From an uncultured Bacteroidales bacterium (GTDB lineage: Bacteria; Bacteroidota; Bacteroidia; Bacteroidales; WCHB1-69): a DNA stretch of 64,000 nt. The stretch covers positions 8,832 through 72,831 of the forward strand of contig CAMJPH010000005.1 of NCBI GenBank assembly GCA_946407715.1. The letters are read 5' to 3'. The notes under the pieces were generated by a model that was given only the letters and a program-made list of their open reading frames with translations, had not been told where the DNA came from and made no database searches. The translations under genes and the position numbers were made by a program. This document shows, piece by piece, positions 41,007 through 49,555 of this stretch (positions are counted from its first letter, which is position 1; every line of letters begins with the position of its first letter).

Positions 41007-41924
41007 CTATTTGTTCACTTGGAATTTCTTGTCGCCGTTGACGAAGAAGTTCACAATTTGGTTGGCAGCGGCCAAGCCGGCGTTGATGTTGGCTTCGGCG
41101 GTCTCGGCACCCTGTTTTTTCGGGGTGGCGAAGAAGCGTTTCTCAAATTTTTTGAACTCGTCCAACGCATCGGGAGCGATGTCGGTGCAATATTTGAGGT
41201 CTTCGCGTTCGGTCATCAGGGCAATGAGTTCTTCCTCGTTGATGACTTCCTTGCGGGCGGTGTTAATCACGCAACCACCTTTGGGCATAAGACCGACAAG
41301 AGCTTTGTTGATGGATTTTTTGGTCTGGTCGTTGGCGGGGATATGCAGGGAGATGTAGTTGCAGTTTTTGTACATCTCTTCAAGGGTGGCGGGAACGACC
41401 ACACCTTCGGCTTCCATTTTCTCTTTCGGGACGAAGGGGTCGAAAGCCCAAACTTCCATGCCGAGGGCGCGGGCTTTTTCTGCCACGAGGCGACCTACAT
41501 TACCGTAAGCCTGGATACCGACTTTCTTGCCTTTCAGTTCGGCGCCGGTGCCGGGTTTGAAGGTGTTGCGGGCCATGTAAATCATCATGCCGAGGGCAAG
41601 TTCGGCCACAGCGTTAGAGTTTTGGCCGGGGGTGTTCATTGCCACGATGTTGTTGGCGGTGCAGGCGGCGAGATCGAGGTTGTCGAAGCCGGCGCCGGCG
41701 CGCACGACCACCTTGAGATTCTTGGCGGCATCAATCACTTGGGCCGTCACTTTGTCGGAACGGACAATCATAGCGTCCACATCGGCGACAGCGGCGTAGA
41801 GTTCTTCGGGAGTCTCGTATTTTTCCAGCAGAACTAATTCATAACCGGCTTTTTCCACGATAGCGCGAATGCCATCGACAGCGGCTTTTGCAAAAGGTTT
41901 TTGGGTTGCAACTAATACTTTCAT
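41007..41924 (-). CDS. serA: D-3-phosphoglycerate dehydrogenase, short form
   Basis: 305 residues, lacking the C-terminal ACT domain of E. coli SerA. Oxidises 3-phosphoglycerate, the first step of serine synthesis. Motifs: VVVRAGAGFDNLDLAACTANNI, TPGQNSNAVAELALGMM, the nucleotide loop VGIQAYGNVGRLVAEKA, Asp in WAFDPFV, and catalytic Arg in VINTARKEV. The catalytic His normally in a TPHxGA segment is replaced: ATPKKQGAETAEAN. Followed (upstream on the map) by serC in the same orientation, with a large hairpin repeat between them. Confidence 0.9.
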   Translation of the reverse strand: MKVLVATQKPFAKAAVDGIRAIVEKAGYELVLLEKYETPEELYAAVADVDAMIVRSDKVTAQVIDAAKNLKVVVRAGAGFDNLDLAACTANNIVAMNTPGQNSNAVAELALGMMIYMARNTFKPGTGAELKGKKVGIQAYGNVGRLVAEKARALGMEVWAFDPFVPKEKMEAEGVVVPATLEEMYKNCNYISLHIPANDQTKKSINKALVGLMPKGGCVINTARKEVINEEELIALMTEREDLKYCTDIAPDALDEFKKFEKRFFATPKKQGAETAEANINAGLAAANQIVNFFVNGDKKFQVNK

Positions 41925-41936
41925 TATTATTTTTAT

Positions 41937-42013
41937 TTAGTTAGTGGTTAGTAGTTAGCAGTTAGTAGTTTAGGTCGAATGAACTGCTAACTACTAACTG
42001 CTAACTGCTAACT
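41937..42013. repeat. Inverted word repeat GTTAGTAGTTAGCA / TGCTAACTACTAAC between serA and serC
   Basis: Left arm: about five GTTAG(T/C)(A/G) heptamers; right arm: CTGCTAACTACTAACTGCTA ACTGCTAAC. Arms of ~32 bases pair with only a few mismatches around TAGGTCGAATG. It fills the whole serC-serA gap and could attenuate read-through. Confidence 0.9.
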
Positions 42014-42018
42014 TAATA

Positions 42019-43137
42019 TTATTTGTTTGCTTTTTCGAAATCTTGCATGCAGGCGACGAGAGCTTCGACATCTTCCACGGTGCAGGCGTTGTAGAGGGAA
42101 GCACGGAAGCCGCCGACGGAACGGTGACCCTTGATGCCGACCATGCCGCGCTCTTTGGCGAAGGCCATGAAGGCATCCTGTTTGTCCTCGTAACCGGGAG
42201 CCATCACCCAGCAGTGGTTCATGATGGAACGGTCGGCCTTGTCGGCGACGGTGCCCACGAACATGCTGTTGCGGTCGATTTCGTCGTACAGCAGGTTGGA
42301 TTTCTTCATGTTGATTTTGTTCATCTCAGCGACACCGCCGATGGTGTTCTTCAGCCAGGTGAGGGTTTCGTGCATCACGAAGATGGGGAGCACGGGAGGA
42401 GTGTTGAACATGGAGATGTTCTTGGCTTCCTCAGCGGCGTGGGTGCGGTAATCCACCATGGTGGGCAGCGGGTTCATGTAGGCGCGGTCACCGATTTGGC
42501 CGAGGATGTCCTTGCGCACGATGACGAATGTGACACCGGCAGGGCCGACGTTCTTCTGGGCGCCACCGTAGATGAGGCCGTATTTGGTCACATCGACGGG
42601 ACGGCTCATAATGTCGGAGCTCATGTCAGCGACAAGCATCACATTGTTGCACTCAGCAGCGGTGAAGTCCTTGCGGATTTCAGTGCCGTAGATGGTGTTG
42701 TTGGTGGTGATGTGGAAATAGTCGGCATCAGCGGGGACGGTCCAACCTTTAGGAATATAATTGTAGGTTTTGTCCTCAGAGGAAGCGACGATTTCGGTTG
42801 TGCCGAAGTTTTTGGCTTCCTTTGCGGCTTTCTTAGCCCAGACGCCGGTTTGCAGGTAAGCGGCTTTGGTCTTCATCAGGTTGGCGGGCACCATGAAGAA
42901 TTGTGTGCTGGCACCACCACCGAGGAAGAGCACTTCATAGTTGTCGGGGATGTTGAGCAAATCGCGCCAGAGTTGGCGGGTTTCTGCCATCAGACGCTCC
43001 CAACCAGGGGTGCGGTGGGAAATCTCCATCAGGCCGATACCGGTGTTGTCAAAATTGCGGATAGCGTTGATTGTGGACTCAACAGCTTCTTTCGGAAGGA
43101 CGCAAGGTCCTGCGTTAAAATTGTGTACTTCTTTCAT
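42019..43137 (-). CDS. serC: Phosphoserine aminotransferase
   Basis: 372 residues from the ATG at 43137; an upstream TTG is rejected. Transaminates 3-phosphohydroxypyruvate (serine synthesis) and the matching intermediate of the PdxA route. Motifs: NFNAGPCVLPKEAV, GLMEISHRTPGW, LGGGASTQFFMVP, LVADMSSDIMSRPVDV, the PLP lysine in IYGGAQKNVGPAGVT, and GHRSVGGFRASLYNA. Upstream of serA in the same direction, so they probably form one transcription unit. Promoter at 43192. Confidence 0.97.
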   Translation of the reverse strand: MKEVHNFNAGPCVLPKEAVESTINAIRNFDNTGIGLMEISHRTPGWERLMAETRQLWRDLLNIPDNYEVLFLGGGASTQFFMVPANLMKTKAAYLQTGVWAKKAAKEAKNFGTTEIVASSEDKTYNYIPKGWTVPADADYFHITTNNTIYGTEIRKDFTAAECNNVMLVADMSSDIMSRPVDVTKYGLIYGGAQKNVGPAGVTFVIVRKDILGQIGDRAYMNPLPTMVDYRTHAAEEAKNISMFNTPPVLPIFVMHETLTWLKNTIGGVAEMNKINMKKSNLLYDEIDRNSMFVGTVADKADRSIMNHCWVMAPGYEDKQDAFMAFAKERGMVGIKGHRSVGGFRASLYNACTVEDVEALVACMQDFEKANK

Positions 43138-43191
43138 AATCAATAAAATATGATTTTTTTTGAATGTAATTAAAGGTTAAATTTGGTTCGG

Positions 43192-43199
43192 CAAAGATA
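43192..43199 (-). promoter_or_regulatory. -7 element TATCTTTG of serC
   Basis: Minus-strand TATCTTTGCCG, 55 bases before the serC ATG. Confidence 0.65.
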
Positions 43200-43280
43200 C
43201 ACAAAAAAGCGACTGTCCAAGCCTTTTTTCGAGGTGTGAAATTTTTTTTGAGAAAGTGTTGTAGAGATTGAAAAAAAGTG

Positions 43281-43288
43281 TATTTTTA
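43281..43288 (+). promoter_or_regulatory. -7 element TATTTTTA of tRNA-Ser
   Basis: Seven of eight bases as at tRNA-Asp, in the shared context ATTGAAAAAAAGTGTATTTT, 16 bases before the mature tRNA. Confidence 0.65.
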
Positions 43289-43303
43289 CACCCTGAAATT
43301 TTC

Positions 43304-43391
43304 GGAGAGATGGCCGAGTGGTCGAAGGCGCGCGCCTGGAGAGCGCGTAAGCGCCAAAAGCGCTTCATGGGTTCGAATCCCATTCTCTCCG
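43304..43391 (+). tRNA. tRNA-Ser (GGA)
   Basis: Class II tRNA of 88 bases. Acceptor GGAGAGA/TCTCTCC is perfect; the anticodon loop CTGGAGA contains GGA; long variable arm TAAGCGCCAAAAGCGCTT; T arm ATGGG-TTCGAAT-CCCAT; discriminator G. CCA is not encoded. Confidence 0.96.
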
Positions 43392-43459
43392 CTGAGAACT
43401 AAAAGACTGAAAATCATTAAAGTATAATATAGTTTAATTTCAAAAAATCAAAATTCATT

Positions 43460-44278
43460 ATGAAAAAGCTTATCGCCTTACTTACCGTTTTCGGTTTCTT
43501 AACCTTCGGTATTGCAAACAACGCATTTGCTCAAAAACAACAAAAAGCTGACGAAGCTGCCGCCACTGAGCAGGTCGCTGAAGAAGTGGCTGAAGCTCCC
43601 GCCGCTGCCGCTCAAGCTGAACTGTCCGAGGATCCTGATGACTCCATCAACCAAGGTTTGCACTACACGTTGAAAGACAAATTCATCCAGGGTGGTGCCG
43701 TTTGGATGACCCCTGTGTTGATCTGTTTGATTTTGGGATTGGCTTTCGTCATTGAACGTATTTTCTACCTCAACCTTTCTTCTGTTAATTCAAAGAAATT
43801 GCTTGACAAGGTGGAGAACACACTCAAAACCAAAGGCGTTGATGCTGCCAAGGAGCTTTGCCGTGACACAAAAGGACCTCTCGCCGCTGTTTTCTTCCAA
43901 GGTCTTGACCGCTATGATGAAGGCCTCGAATCAGTGGAGAAATCCCTCACCTCTTACGGTGCCGTCCAAATGGCCAAGCTGGAAAACAACATGACTTGGA
44001 TCAGCCTGTTCATCGCTCTTGCCCCGTCATTGGGATTCTTGGGAACGGTCATCGGTATGGTGCAGGCATTCGATGATATCGAGCGCGCAGGTGATATTTC
44101 CCCGACCATCGTCGCCGGCGGTATGAAAGTGGCTTTGTTGACCACCGTGTTCGGTTTGATCACCGCCATGATTCTCCAAGTGTTCTACAACTACCTCCTC
44201 ACCCGCATCGATGCCATTGTGAACGACATGGAAGACGCCACCATTTCCTTCATGGACATCTTGGTCAAAAACAAATAA
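43460..44278 (+). CDS. exbB: MotA/TolQ/ExbB proton channel protein
   Basis: 272 residues. ExbB forms the pentameric proton channel that powers TonB receptors or envelope machines. N-terminal signal-like segment (LLTVFGFLTFGIANNAFA), then an Ala/Glu-rich linker ~28-60 and first membrane segment (WMTPVLICLILGLAFVIERIF). The conserved core follows: MTWISLFIALAPSLGFLGTVIGMVQAFDDIE and AGGMKVALLTTVFGLITAMILQVFYNYL. The extra N-terminal hydrophobic segment is usual in Bacteroidetes ExbB. Starts a four-gene run with an unknown membrane protein and two ExbD proteins. Confidence 0.93.
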   Translation: MKKLIALLTVFGFLTFGIANNAFAQKQQKADEAAATEQVAEEVAEAPAAAAQAELSEDPDDSINQGLHYTLKDKFIQGGAVWMTPVLICLILGLAFVIERIFYLNLSSVNSKKLLDKVENTLKTKGVDAAKELCRDTKGPLAAVFFQGLDRYDEGLESVEKSLTSYGAVQMAKLENNMTWISLFIALAPSLGFLGTVIGMVQAFDDIERAGDISPTIVAGGMKVALLTTVFGLITAMILQVFYNYLLTRIDAIVNDMEDATISFMDILVKNK

Positions 44279-44338
44279 TAAGAAGGTAAGCCATTCTTAT
44301 ATTTTATATATACAATAAATTTATTAAACCGTTGTATA

Positions 44339-45289
44339 ATGAAAAATAGAATAATCAATATCGTCATATTCGTAGTCGCTATTCTGGCTTGCTGCTTGGC
44401 TATTGCTTTTTCTTTTTTCTCATTTGATGCAGATAAAAAGGAAAACTATATCCAAACCCAGGAAGTGAAAGCGAAGACGCCGGAAATGGTGTCTGACCTT
44501 GAGACGGCTACCGTGGAAAGTCTCCCTTCTGTGATTGAAAAGTACAAGGAAATGAATGCTGAAGCTGCAAAAAAGCAGAAAGAAGATCAGATTCAGAAAG
44601 ACATCCTTTATACTTACCTTCAGGATTTGAAAAATTTGGACGAAAACTCTTTTGAGGGTTATAAAGCCAAATTCCAGGAACGCTCCGCAGGTCTGTTTGC
44701 CAAATGCAATGACAAACAAAAATATGTGGATGGTTTCAACAGTGTGAACACCTACAAGGATCTTGACGCTTATACCGAAAAAATCAACAAGGAATATAAT
44801 GAAGTGAAGCAGAACTACCTGTTGGAGCGCAACTATGTCAAGTCTGCCAACGCGTTGATTAACAGGGCTGACGCTATCAACGCAACTGCTTCTGCTGCGA
44901 AAAAGACCGCTGATTTGGAGTCCTTCCAAAGCGACCTGAAGAGTTTCGGCAAGAGTGCCTCTTTGCAGAACTTCTTTATCCTGTTGACCTATATCCTCGG
45001 TATCGGTGCTTTGGCTCTGATGGTCTTCTTCCTGCTGACCAATATGATCGCTAATTTCAAGACCTCTTACAAGATTCTCTTGGGTCTGCTGTTGTTGGTT
45101 GTGGCTTTCTTTATCGGCTATGTGATAGGCACGCCCACACTCAGCCCGTCAGCCATCAAGGCAGGTATGACCGGTTCCGGCTACAAGATGGTGAACGCTG
45201 CCGTGTTCACGGTTTATGTATGTTTGTTCGGTGCAATATTGGCTATTATTGTATCCTTGATTATGAACGCCGTTAAAAACAGAAACTAA
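44339..45289 (+). CDS. Membrane protein between exbB and exbD, unknown function
   Basis: 316 residues. One N-terminal membrane segment (IINIVIFVVAILACCLAIAFSFF), then ~190 residues of charged helical sequence (~35-225) that looks like a periplasmic coiled coil, then three membrane segments (FFILLTYILGIGALALMVFFLL, ILLGLLLLVVAFFIGYVIG, VFTVYVCLFGAILAIIVSLIM). 60 bases after exbB and 1 base before exbD, so it is clearly in the operon. I recognise no family. It could be an accessory part of the channel, linking it to the cell wall. Confidence 0.8.
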   Translation: MKNRIINIVIFVVAILACCLAIAFSFFSFDADKKENYIQTQEVKAKTPEMVSDLETATVESLPSVIEKYKEMNAEAAKKQKEDQIQKDILYTYLQDLKNLDENSFEGYKAKFQERSAGLFAKCNDKQKYVDGFNSVNTYKDLDAYTEKINKEYNEVKQNYLLERNYVKSANALINRADAINATASAAKKTADLESFQSDLKSFGKSASLQNFFILLTYILGIGALALMVFFLLTNMIANFKTSYKILLGLLLLVVAFFIGYVIGTPTLSPSAIKAGMTGSGYKMVNAAVFTVYVCLFGAILAIIVSLIMNAVKNRN

Positions 45290-45290
45290 C

Positions 45291-45875
45291 ATGAGTAAAA
45301 GAAAAACACCAGGCTTGAATACAGGCGCAATGTCAGATATTTCCTTTCTGCTGTTGACCTTTTTCCTGCTTACCTCTTCCATCAACACGGAGCAAGGTAT
45401 TCCGAGAAAGCTTCCGCCTCCAAAAACGGAAGATTCTCAGGACAAAAAGGTGGATATCAACAAGAGAAATGTACTGAATGTGTTGGTGAATTTCCGCGAT
45501 GAGATTTCCGTGAACGGTGATGTCATCATGGTGAGCGATTTGAAGGCAAGAGCCAAGGAGTTTTTTGCCAATCCTTCCAACGATCCGTCGTTGCCTGAAA
45601 AAGTGAGTAAACCTATCGAAGGTATAGGTGATTTTCAGGTCTCGAAAGGTGTTGTGTCGCTGACCAACGACCAGGGAACGAGCTACAACATGTATGTGCA
45701 AGTGCAGAACGAGCTGCAACGTGCCGTGAATGAGTTGCGTAACGAGACTGCGTTGCAATATTTCGGCAAAAAATACGATGCTCTCGATTCAGCCGCCCAA
45801 CGCGCCGTCTCCACTGCCATCCCGATGAGCATTTCTGAGGCTCCGCCTATTGATTACAGTAATTTCGGCAAATAA
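45291..45875 (+). CDS. exbD: ExbD/TolR-type biopolymer transport protein (first copy)
   Basis: 194 residues. ExbD pattern: cytoplasmic N-terminus KRKTPGLNTGAMSDISFLLLTFFLLTSSIN with the channel Asp (SDISF) at the start of the single membrane helix, then a periplasmic domain of ~150 residues. Longer than E. coli ExbD (141). ExbD couples proton flow to force on TonB or another partner. Begins 1 base after the unknown membrane gene. Confidence 0.92.
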   Translation: MSKRKTPGLNTGAMSDISFLLLTFFLLTSSINTEQGIPRKLPPPKTEDSQDKKVDINKRNVLNVLVNFRDEISVNGDVIMVSDLKARAKEFFANPSNDPSLPEKVSKPIEGIGDFQVSKGVVSLTNDQGTSYNMYVQVQNELQRAVNELRNETALQYFGKKYDALDSAAQRAVSTAIPMSISEAPPIDYSNFGK

Positions 45876-45893
45876 CCTAAAAAAAGCAAGATT

Positions 45894-46379
45894 ATGTCAA
45901 GATTCAGAAAAGAAGGAAAAAAAGAGACACCCGAACTCAACATGGGTTCCATGTCTGATATTATCTTCATGTTCTTGTTCTTCTTCATGGTGATCACAAC
46001 CATGCGTGAGGCTTCGCTGAAGGTTCATTTCCAACCGCCGCAAGCTACTGAAATCCAAAAGTTGGAGAAAAAATCTTTGGTGGCCAACATCTATATTGGT
46101 GCCCCTATCTCAAAAAATGAGAACACCCTTCCCCCTGGAGAGGTATCTGTTCAGCTTAACGATCAGACCATTAAGGCTGAAGATTTAGTGGGTGATGTCC
46201 GTGATTTCATTGGAACGGAAAAAGAGTCTCGCGATGCACAAGACAGAGACCGTCTCACTTTCTCTCTGAAAGTCGATAAGGATGTCCAAATGCGTTATGT
46301 GAATACTATCAAACAAGAGTTGCGCAAAAACAATGCTCTGAAGATTAACTATGCAGCCGGTAAAAAGGTTGCCAATTAA
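45894..46379 (+). CDS. exbD: ExbD/TolR-type biopolymer transport protein (second copy)
   Basis: 161 residues. Same architecture as the first copy: KKETPELNMGSMSDIIFMFLFFFMVITTMR with the channel Asp (SDIIF), then a smaller periplasmic domain that starts differently (VHFQPPQATEIQKLEKKS). Two different ExbD subunits in one operon suggest a heteromeric channel core. Followed by a terminator-like hairpin. Confidence 0.92.
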   Translation: MSRFRKEGKKETPELNMGSMSDIIFMFLFFFMVITTMREASLKVHFQPPQATEIQKLEKKSLVANIYIGAPISKNENTLPPGEVSVQLNDQTIKAEDLVGDVRDFIGTEKESRDAQDRDRLTFSLKVDKDVQMRYVNTIKQELRKNNALKINYAAGKKVAN

Positions 46380-46396
46380 TAATAGAATGCAAAATC

Positions 46397-46434
46397 CAGG
46401 ATAGTGGCATATTGCCATTATCCTGAATTTATTT
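46397..46434 (+). terminator. Terminator after the exb operon
   Basis: 13-base arms CAGGATAGTGGCA and TGCCATTATCCTG (one G-U pair) around TAT, followed by the T-rich AATTTATTTT. Confidence 0.75.
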
Positions 46435-46466
46435 TAAAAATACAATTCAAATAAAATCTTAATATT

Positions 46467-48518
46467 ATGAAGAAAATTTTACTTGCTGTTTCTGCGTTAT
46501 TTATTATTGGCGCAGTTTTTGCTCAAAGCGAGCGCGTTGACTATCGTAAGAACGCTGTTGCCGTTCCTTACGTGAAAAAAGCTCAACTTACTGGTTTTGA
46601 AAATGGTGCAGAACCTCAAACCCAACCCTCCATGGTACGCCTCACTGGCCGTAATTTTATTGGCACCACTTTTTACGACTGCCAATCCAACGGCTCTATG
46701 TCTCAACGTGTGGTAGCTCACAACGACGGAACTGTTTCCGCCATCTGGACAACATGTGGCTCCACCGCCGCTTCTCGTGGTACCGGTTATAATTACAACA
46801 ATGGCTCTAATTGGATCAACAGCCCTGCCAGCACCGATAAAATTGAAAATGTTCGTACAGGTTGGGGAACAATGACTGCCATAGGAGATGTCGAGATTGT
46901 TGCCTCTCACTACGTTCCTTCTGTTACAAATAACACTTGTCTCGGTGGTTTGCAAATAGGAATATGCCCGCAAAAGGGTACGAACAATTGGACGTTCTCT
47001 TTGTTACAAGGACCTACCATCAATGGTATTGGAAGCAATGGCAATCCTCTTACTTCATCATGTCTTTTGTGGCCGGCCCTTGCTTCTTCCGGCAATACTG
47101 TCCACCTGATATGCTGTTCCGAATCCGATACAGGAATGTACTATCAAGGTATCAACACTTGTTTGCTCTACTATCGTGGTACATTTGATGCATCTTCTAA
47201 TACTATCAATTGGGAAAATCCCCGCATTGTCGGTAACGTTACCCCTGCAGAAGTTAGTCGTTTTTCTGGAGACAGCTATGCCATCACCGCAAAAGGTGAC
47301 AACGTAGCTATTGTTGCTATGCCCTCCAGCACCATGGATGCTTTCCTTTGGAAATCTACCGATAATGGCCAAACTTTCACTAAAACTGTGTTCCTCGAAT
47401 CAGCCATTAAAAACAATGACCTGACGGCCATGCTTGACACAAATCTTTATGTTCAAGACGGTATCTGCGCTGTTGCCCTTGGTGATGATGGTACGGCTCA
47501 CATCGCATTCGGTGCTTATCTCGTTGTCTCTGACGAACCTACAGGCGACTCATGGTATTGGTATCCCGGCATTGGTGAATTGGTGTATTGGAACGAGAAT
47601 ATGAGTCCCATTCTCTACAATAACAATGACATGTACATGCAACCTGAAATGTTGAGAAATAACGGTTGTACTGTTATTGAACGTTTTAACCTTGATTGTG
47701 ACGAGAGTATATGGAGCTTGAGCAGCTGGGGTGTAGATGCTTTCCCGAGCTATGGTGCCGGTTCTGTTTCGTACCCGCAATTAGTGGCTGAAAACGGTAA
47801 TATTTATATGGTTTTCTGTCAAGTCTTGGAATATCCGTTCATTGACGTTAATAGTTCCAAGTACTATAGAGGAGTTTTTGCTACCAAATCCACTAATAAT
47901 GGTCAATCCTTTGGCGATTACAGCTGGTTGTCATACAATAAGGATTGTTACTATTTGAATTCTTGGGATTTGTTCCCATTAGATTCTACAACTACATACG
48001 AACAAGTCGCTGAAAATATTTATAATGAAGGAGAAAGCGTTTTTCCTGCTGTGGCTCAAAAGCTTGTAAACGGTAAATTATTTATGACTTGGCAACAGGA
48101 CTATTTTGCTGGTAGCGAAATCAAAGATAATGATGTGGGCATTTGTTCTGATGAGTCAAACTTGTTGTATTTCACCATGGATGCAAATCAAATTGGTGTC
48201 TATAACAACACGAATGAAGTTTGTCAAGGATTGTGGATTGACAGCGTGGGTATCAACAACAGAAACATCTCTGGCATGAAGTTGTATCCGAATCCGGCAT
48301 CTGAATCTGTGAATCTCACATTTTCCGCTGAAAATTCTGAACCCGGTGTTGTTTCTGTGATGAACCTGATGGGTCAAACCATTTACACCAACAATGTTGA
48401 GGTTAACGAAGGTTACAATATGATTAATGTTCCTGTGAAGAGTTTCACAAGCGGCGTTTATATGGTCACCTTGCGTACCAATACAGGTATTTCCACCCAA
48501 AAGTTGATTGTTAAGTAA
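46467..48518 (+). CDS. Large secreted protein with T9SS C-terminal domain, unknown function
   Basis: 683 residues. Signal peptide ~1-19 (VSALFIIGAVFAQ). The body (25-590) looks like a beta-propeller: repeated strands of the sialidase/BNR style (AFLWKSTDNGQTFTKTVF, GVFATKSTNNGQSFGDYSW), with DGT-type turns. The end is a T9SS domain (MKLYPNPASESVNLTF, VVSVMNLMGQTIYTN, SGVYMVTLRTNTG, QKLIVK). A surface or released propeller protein may bind or cleave glycans, but I see no catalytic signature. Followed by a terminator. Confidence 0.85.
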   Translation: MKKILLAVSALFIIGAVFAQSERVDYRKNAVAVPYVKKAQLTGFENGAEPQTQPSMVRLTGRNFIGTTFYDCQSNGSMSQRVVAHNDGTVSAIWTTCGSTAASRGTGYNYNNGSNWINSPASTDKIENVRTGWGTMTAIGDVEIVASHYVPSVTNNTCLGGLQIGICPQKGTNNWTFSLLQGPTINGIGSNGNPLTSSCLLWPALASSGNTVHLICCSESDTGMYYQGINTCLLYYRGTFDASSNTINWENPRIVGNVTPAEVSRFSGDSYAITAKGDNVAIVAMPSSTMDAFLWKSTDNGQTFTKTVFLESAIKNNDLTAMLDTNLYVQDGICAVALGDDGTAHIAFGAYLVVSDEPTGDSWYWYPGIGELVYWNENMSPILYNNNDMYMQPEMLRNNGCTVIERFNLDCDESIWSLSSWGVDAFPSYGAGSVSYPQLVAENGNIYMVFCQVLEYPFIDVNSSKYYRGVFATKSTNNGQSFGDYSWLSYNKDCYYLNSWDLFPLDSTTTYEQVAENIYNEGESVFPAVAQKLVNGKLFMTWQQDYFAGSEIKDNDVGICSDESNLLYFTMDANQIGVYNNTNEVCQGLWIDSVGINNRNISGMKLYPNPASESVNLTFSAENSEPGVVSVMNLMGQTIYTNNVEVNEGYNMINVPVKSFTSGVYMVTLRTNTGISTQKLIVK

Positions 48519-48538
48519 TTCAATTTAAGATAAAAAGG

Positions 48539-48573
48539 AAAAGGCAGGCCGATGCGCGACCTGCCTTTTTTTC
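48539..48573 (+). terminator. Terminator of the 683-residue cargo gene
   Basis: Arms AAAAGGCAGG (48539-48548) and CCTGCCTTTT (48560-48569) followed by more Ts; same stem sequence (GGCAG/CTGCC) as the serA terminator. Confidence 0.9.
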
Positions 48574-48590
48574 TGTAATAAATCGTTTTT

Positions 48591-49466
48591 ATGATTAAAT
48601 CAATGACAGGCTTCGGCCGGACCGTTTTGGAGACAGATGGGAAAATTGTGACCGTCGAAATCCGCACGTTAAACAGTAAGCAGTTGGATCTCAACACCCG
48701 TATTCCGCTGTTGTTCAAGAATTACGAAAATGAAATCCGTTCCATTCTCTCGAAGGAGCTGGAACGCGCTAAAGCCGATTTCACTATTACGGTGGAAAAC
48801 CGTACTGCCAATAATGGGGTTTCCATTAACAAGGAACTGGCGATGTCTTATTACCAGACACTTGCGGAATTGTCGAAGAACATGGGAAATCCTGTAGAAA
48901 GCGACATATTTCTGCATGTACTGCGGATGCCCGATGTGATTTCCACACCGCAGGAGGAGGTAAGTGACGAACTATGGGAAAAACTGAAATCCGCGATTTT
49001 CGATGCCTGCCACCAGCTCAATGAGTTCCGGATTTCGGAAGGCAAAGTGTTGGAGCAGGATTTCGTGAAACGAATCACAATGATTCGCGATATGATTGAT
49101 GAGGTAACGCCTTTCGAAGAGCAACGAATTGTCAAGATTCGTGAAAAATTCGAAACGTCGCTAAAAGACCTTGCCCCGAAAGTGCAATATGACCCTAACC
49201 GTCTGGAACAAGAGATTTTCTATTATCTTGAGAAATTGGATGTTACAGAAGAAAAAGTCCGCCTTCGCAAACATTGCGACTACTTCATCGAAACGCTTAA
49301 TGACAACCAGTCCAATGGTAAGAAATTAGGCTTTATCGTGCAGGAATGTGGCCGTGAAATCAATACGTTAGGTTCTAAAAGCAATGACTTCGACATCCAG
49401 CAGATTGTGGTGCGCATGAAAGACGAACTGGAGAAGCTGAAAGAGCAGTTAGCGAATATCTTATAA
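48591..49466 (+). CDS. YicC family endoribonuclease-like protein
   Basis: 291 residues. YicC N-terminal signature MIKSMTGFGRT and VEIRTLNSKQLDLNTRIP; C-terminal DUF1732 ending RKHCDYFIETLNDNQSNGKKLGFIVQECGREINTLGSKSNDFDIQQIVVRMKDELEKLKEQL with its conserved QE-GREINT and metal-binding region. YicC proteins are implicated in RNA decay and stress. In many bacteria gmk follows; here der does, with a repeat array between them. Confidence 0.93.
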   Translation: MIKSMTGFGRTVLETDGKIVTVEIRTLNSKQLDLNTRIPLLFKNYENEIRSILSKELERAKADFTITVENRTANNGVSINKELAMSYYQTLAELSKNMGNPVESDIFLHVLRMPDVISTPQEEVSDELWEKLKSAIFDACHQLNEFRISEGKVLEQDFVKRITMIRDMIDEVTPFEEQRIVKIREKFETSLKDLAPKVQYDPNRLEQEIFYYLEKLDVTEEKVRLRKHCDYFIETLNDNQSNGKKLGFIVQECGREINTLGSKSNDFDIQQIVVRMKDELEKLKEQLANIL

Positions 49467-49469
49467 TGG

Positions 49470-49554
49470 TTATAGGTTATTGGAGCTGGTTTATAGTTAA
49501 TAGTCAATAGCGTAAGTTATAGTCATAGTTATAGTCATAGTAGTCATAGTCAAA
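49470..49554. repeat. Short-word repeat (AGTCATAGTTATAG)n
   Basis: GGTTATAGGTTATTGG words, then about seven AGT(C/T)AT hexamers (GTTATAGTCATAGTTATAGT CATAGTAGTCATAGTC) directly up to the der start codon. Confidence 0.9.
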
Positions 49555-49555
49555 C

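Noticed and set aside
42043..43146. 367-codon open frame opposite serC
   Set aside because: Antisense of serC; His/Val/Gly-rich product typical of reverse frames.
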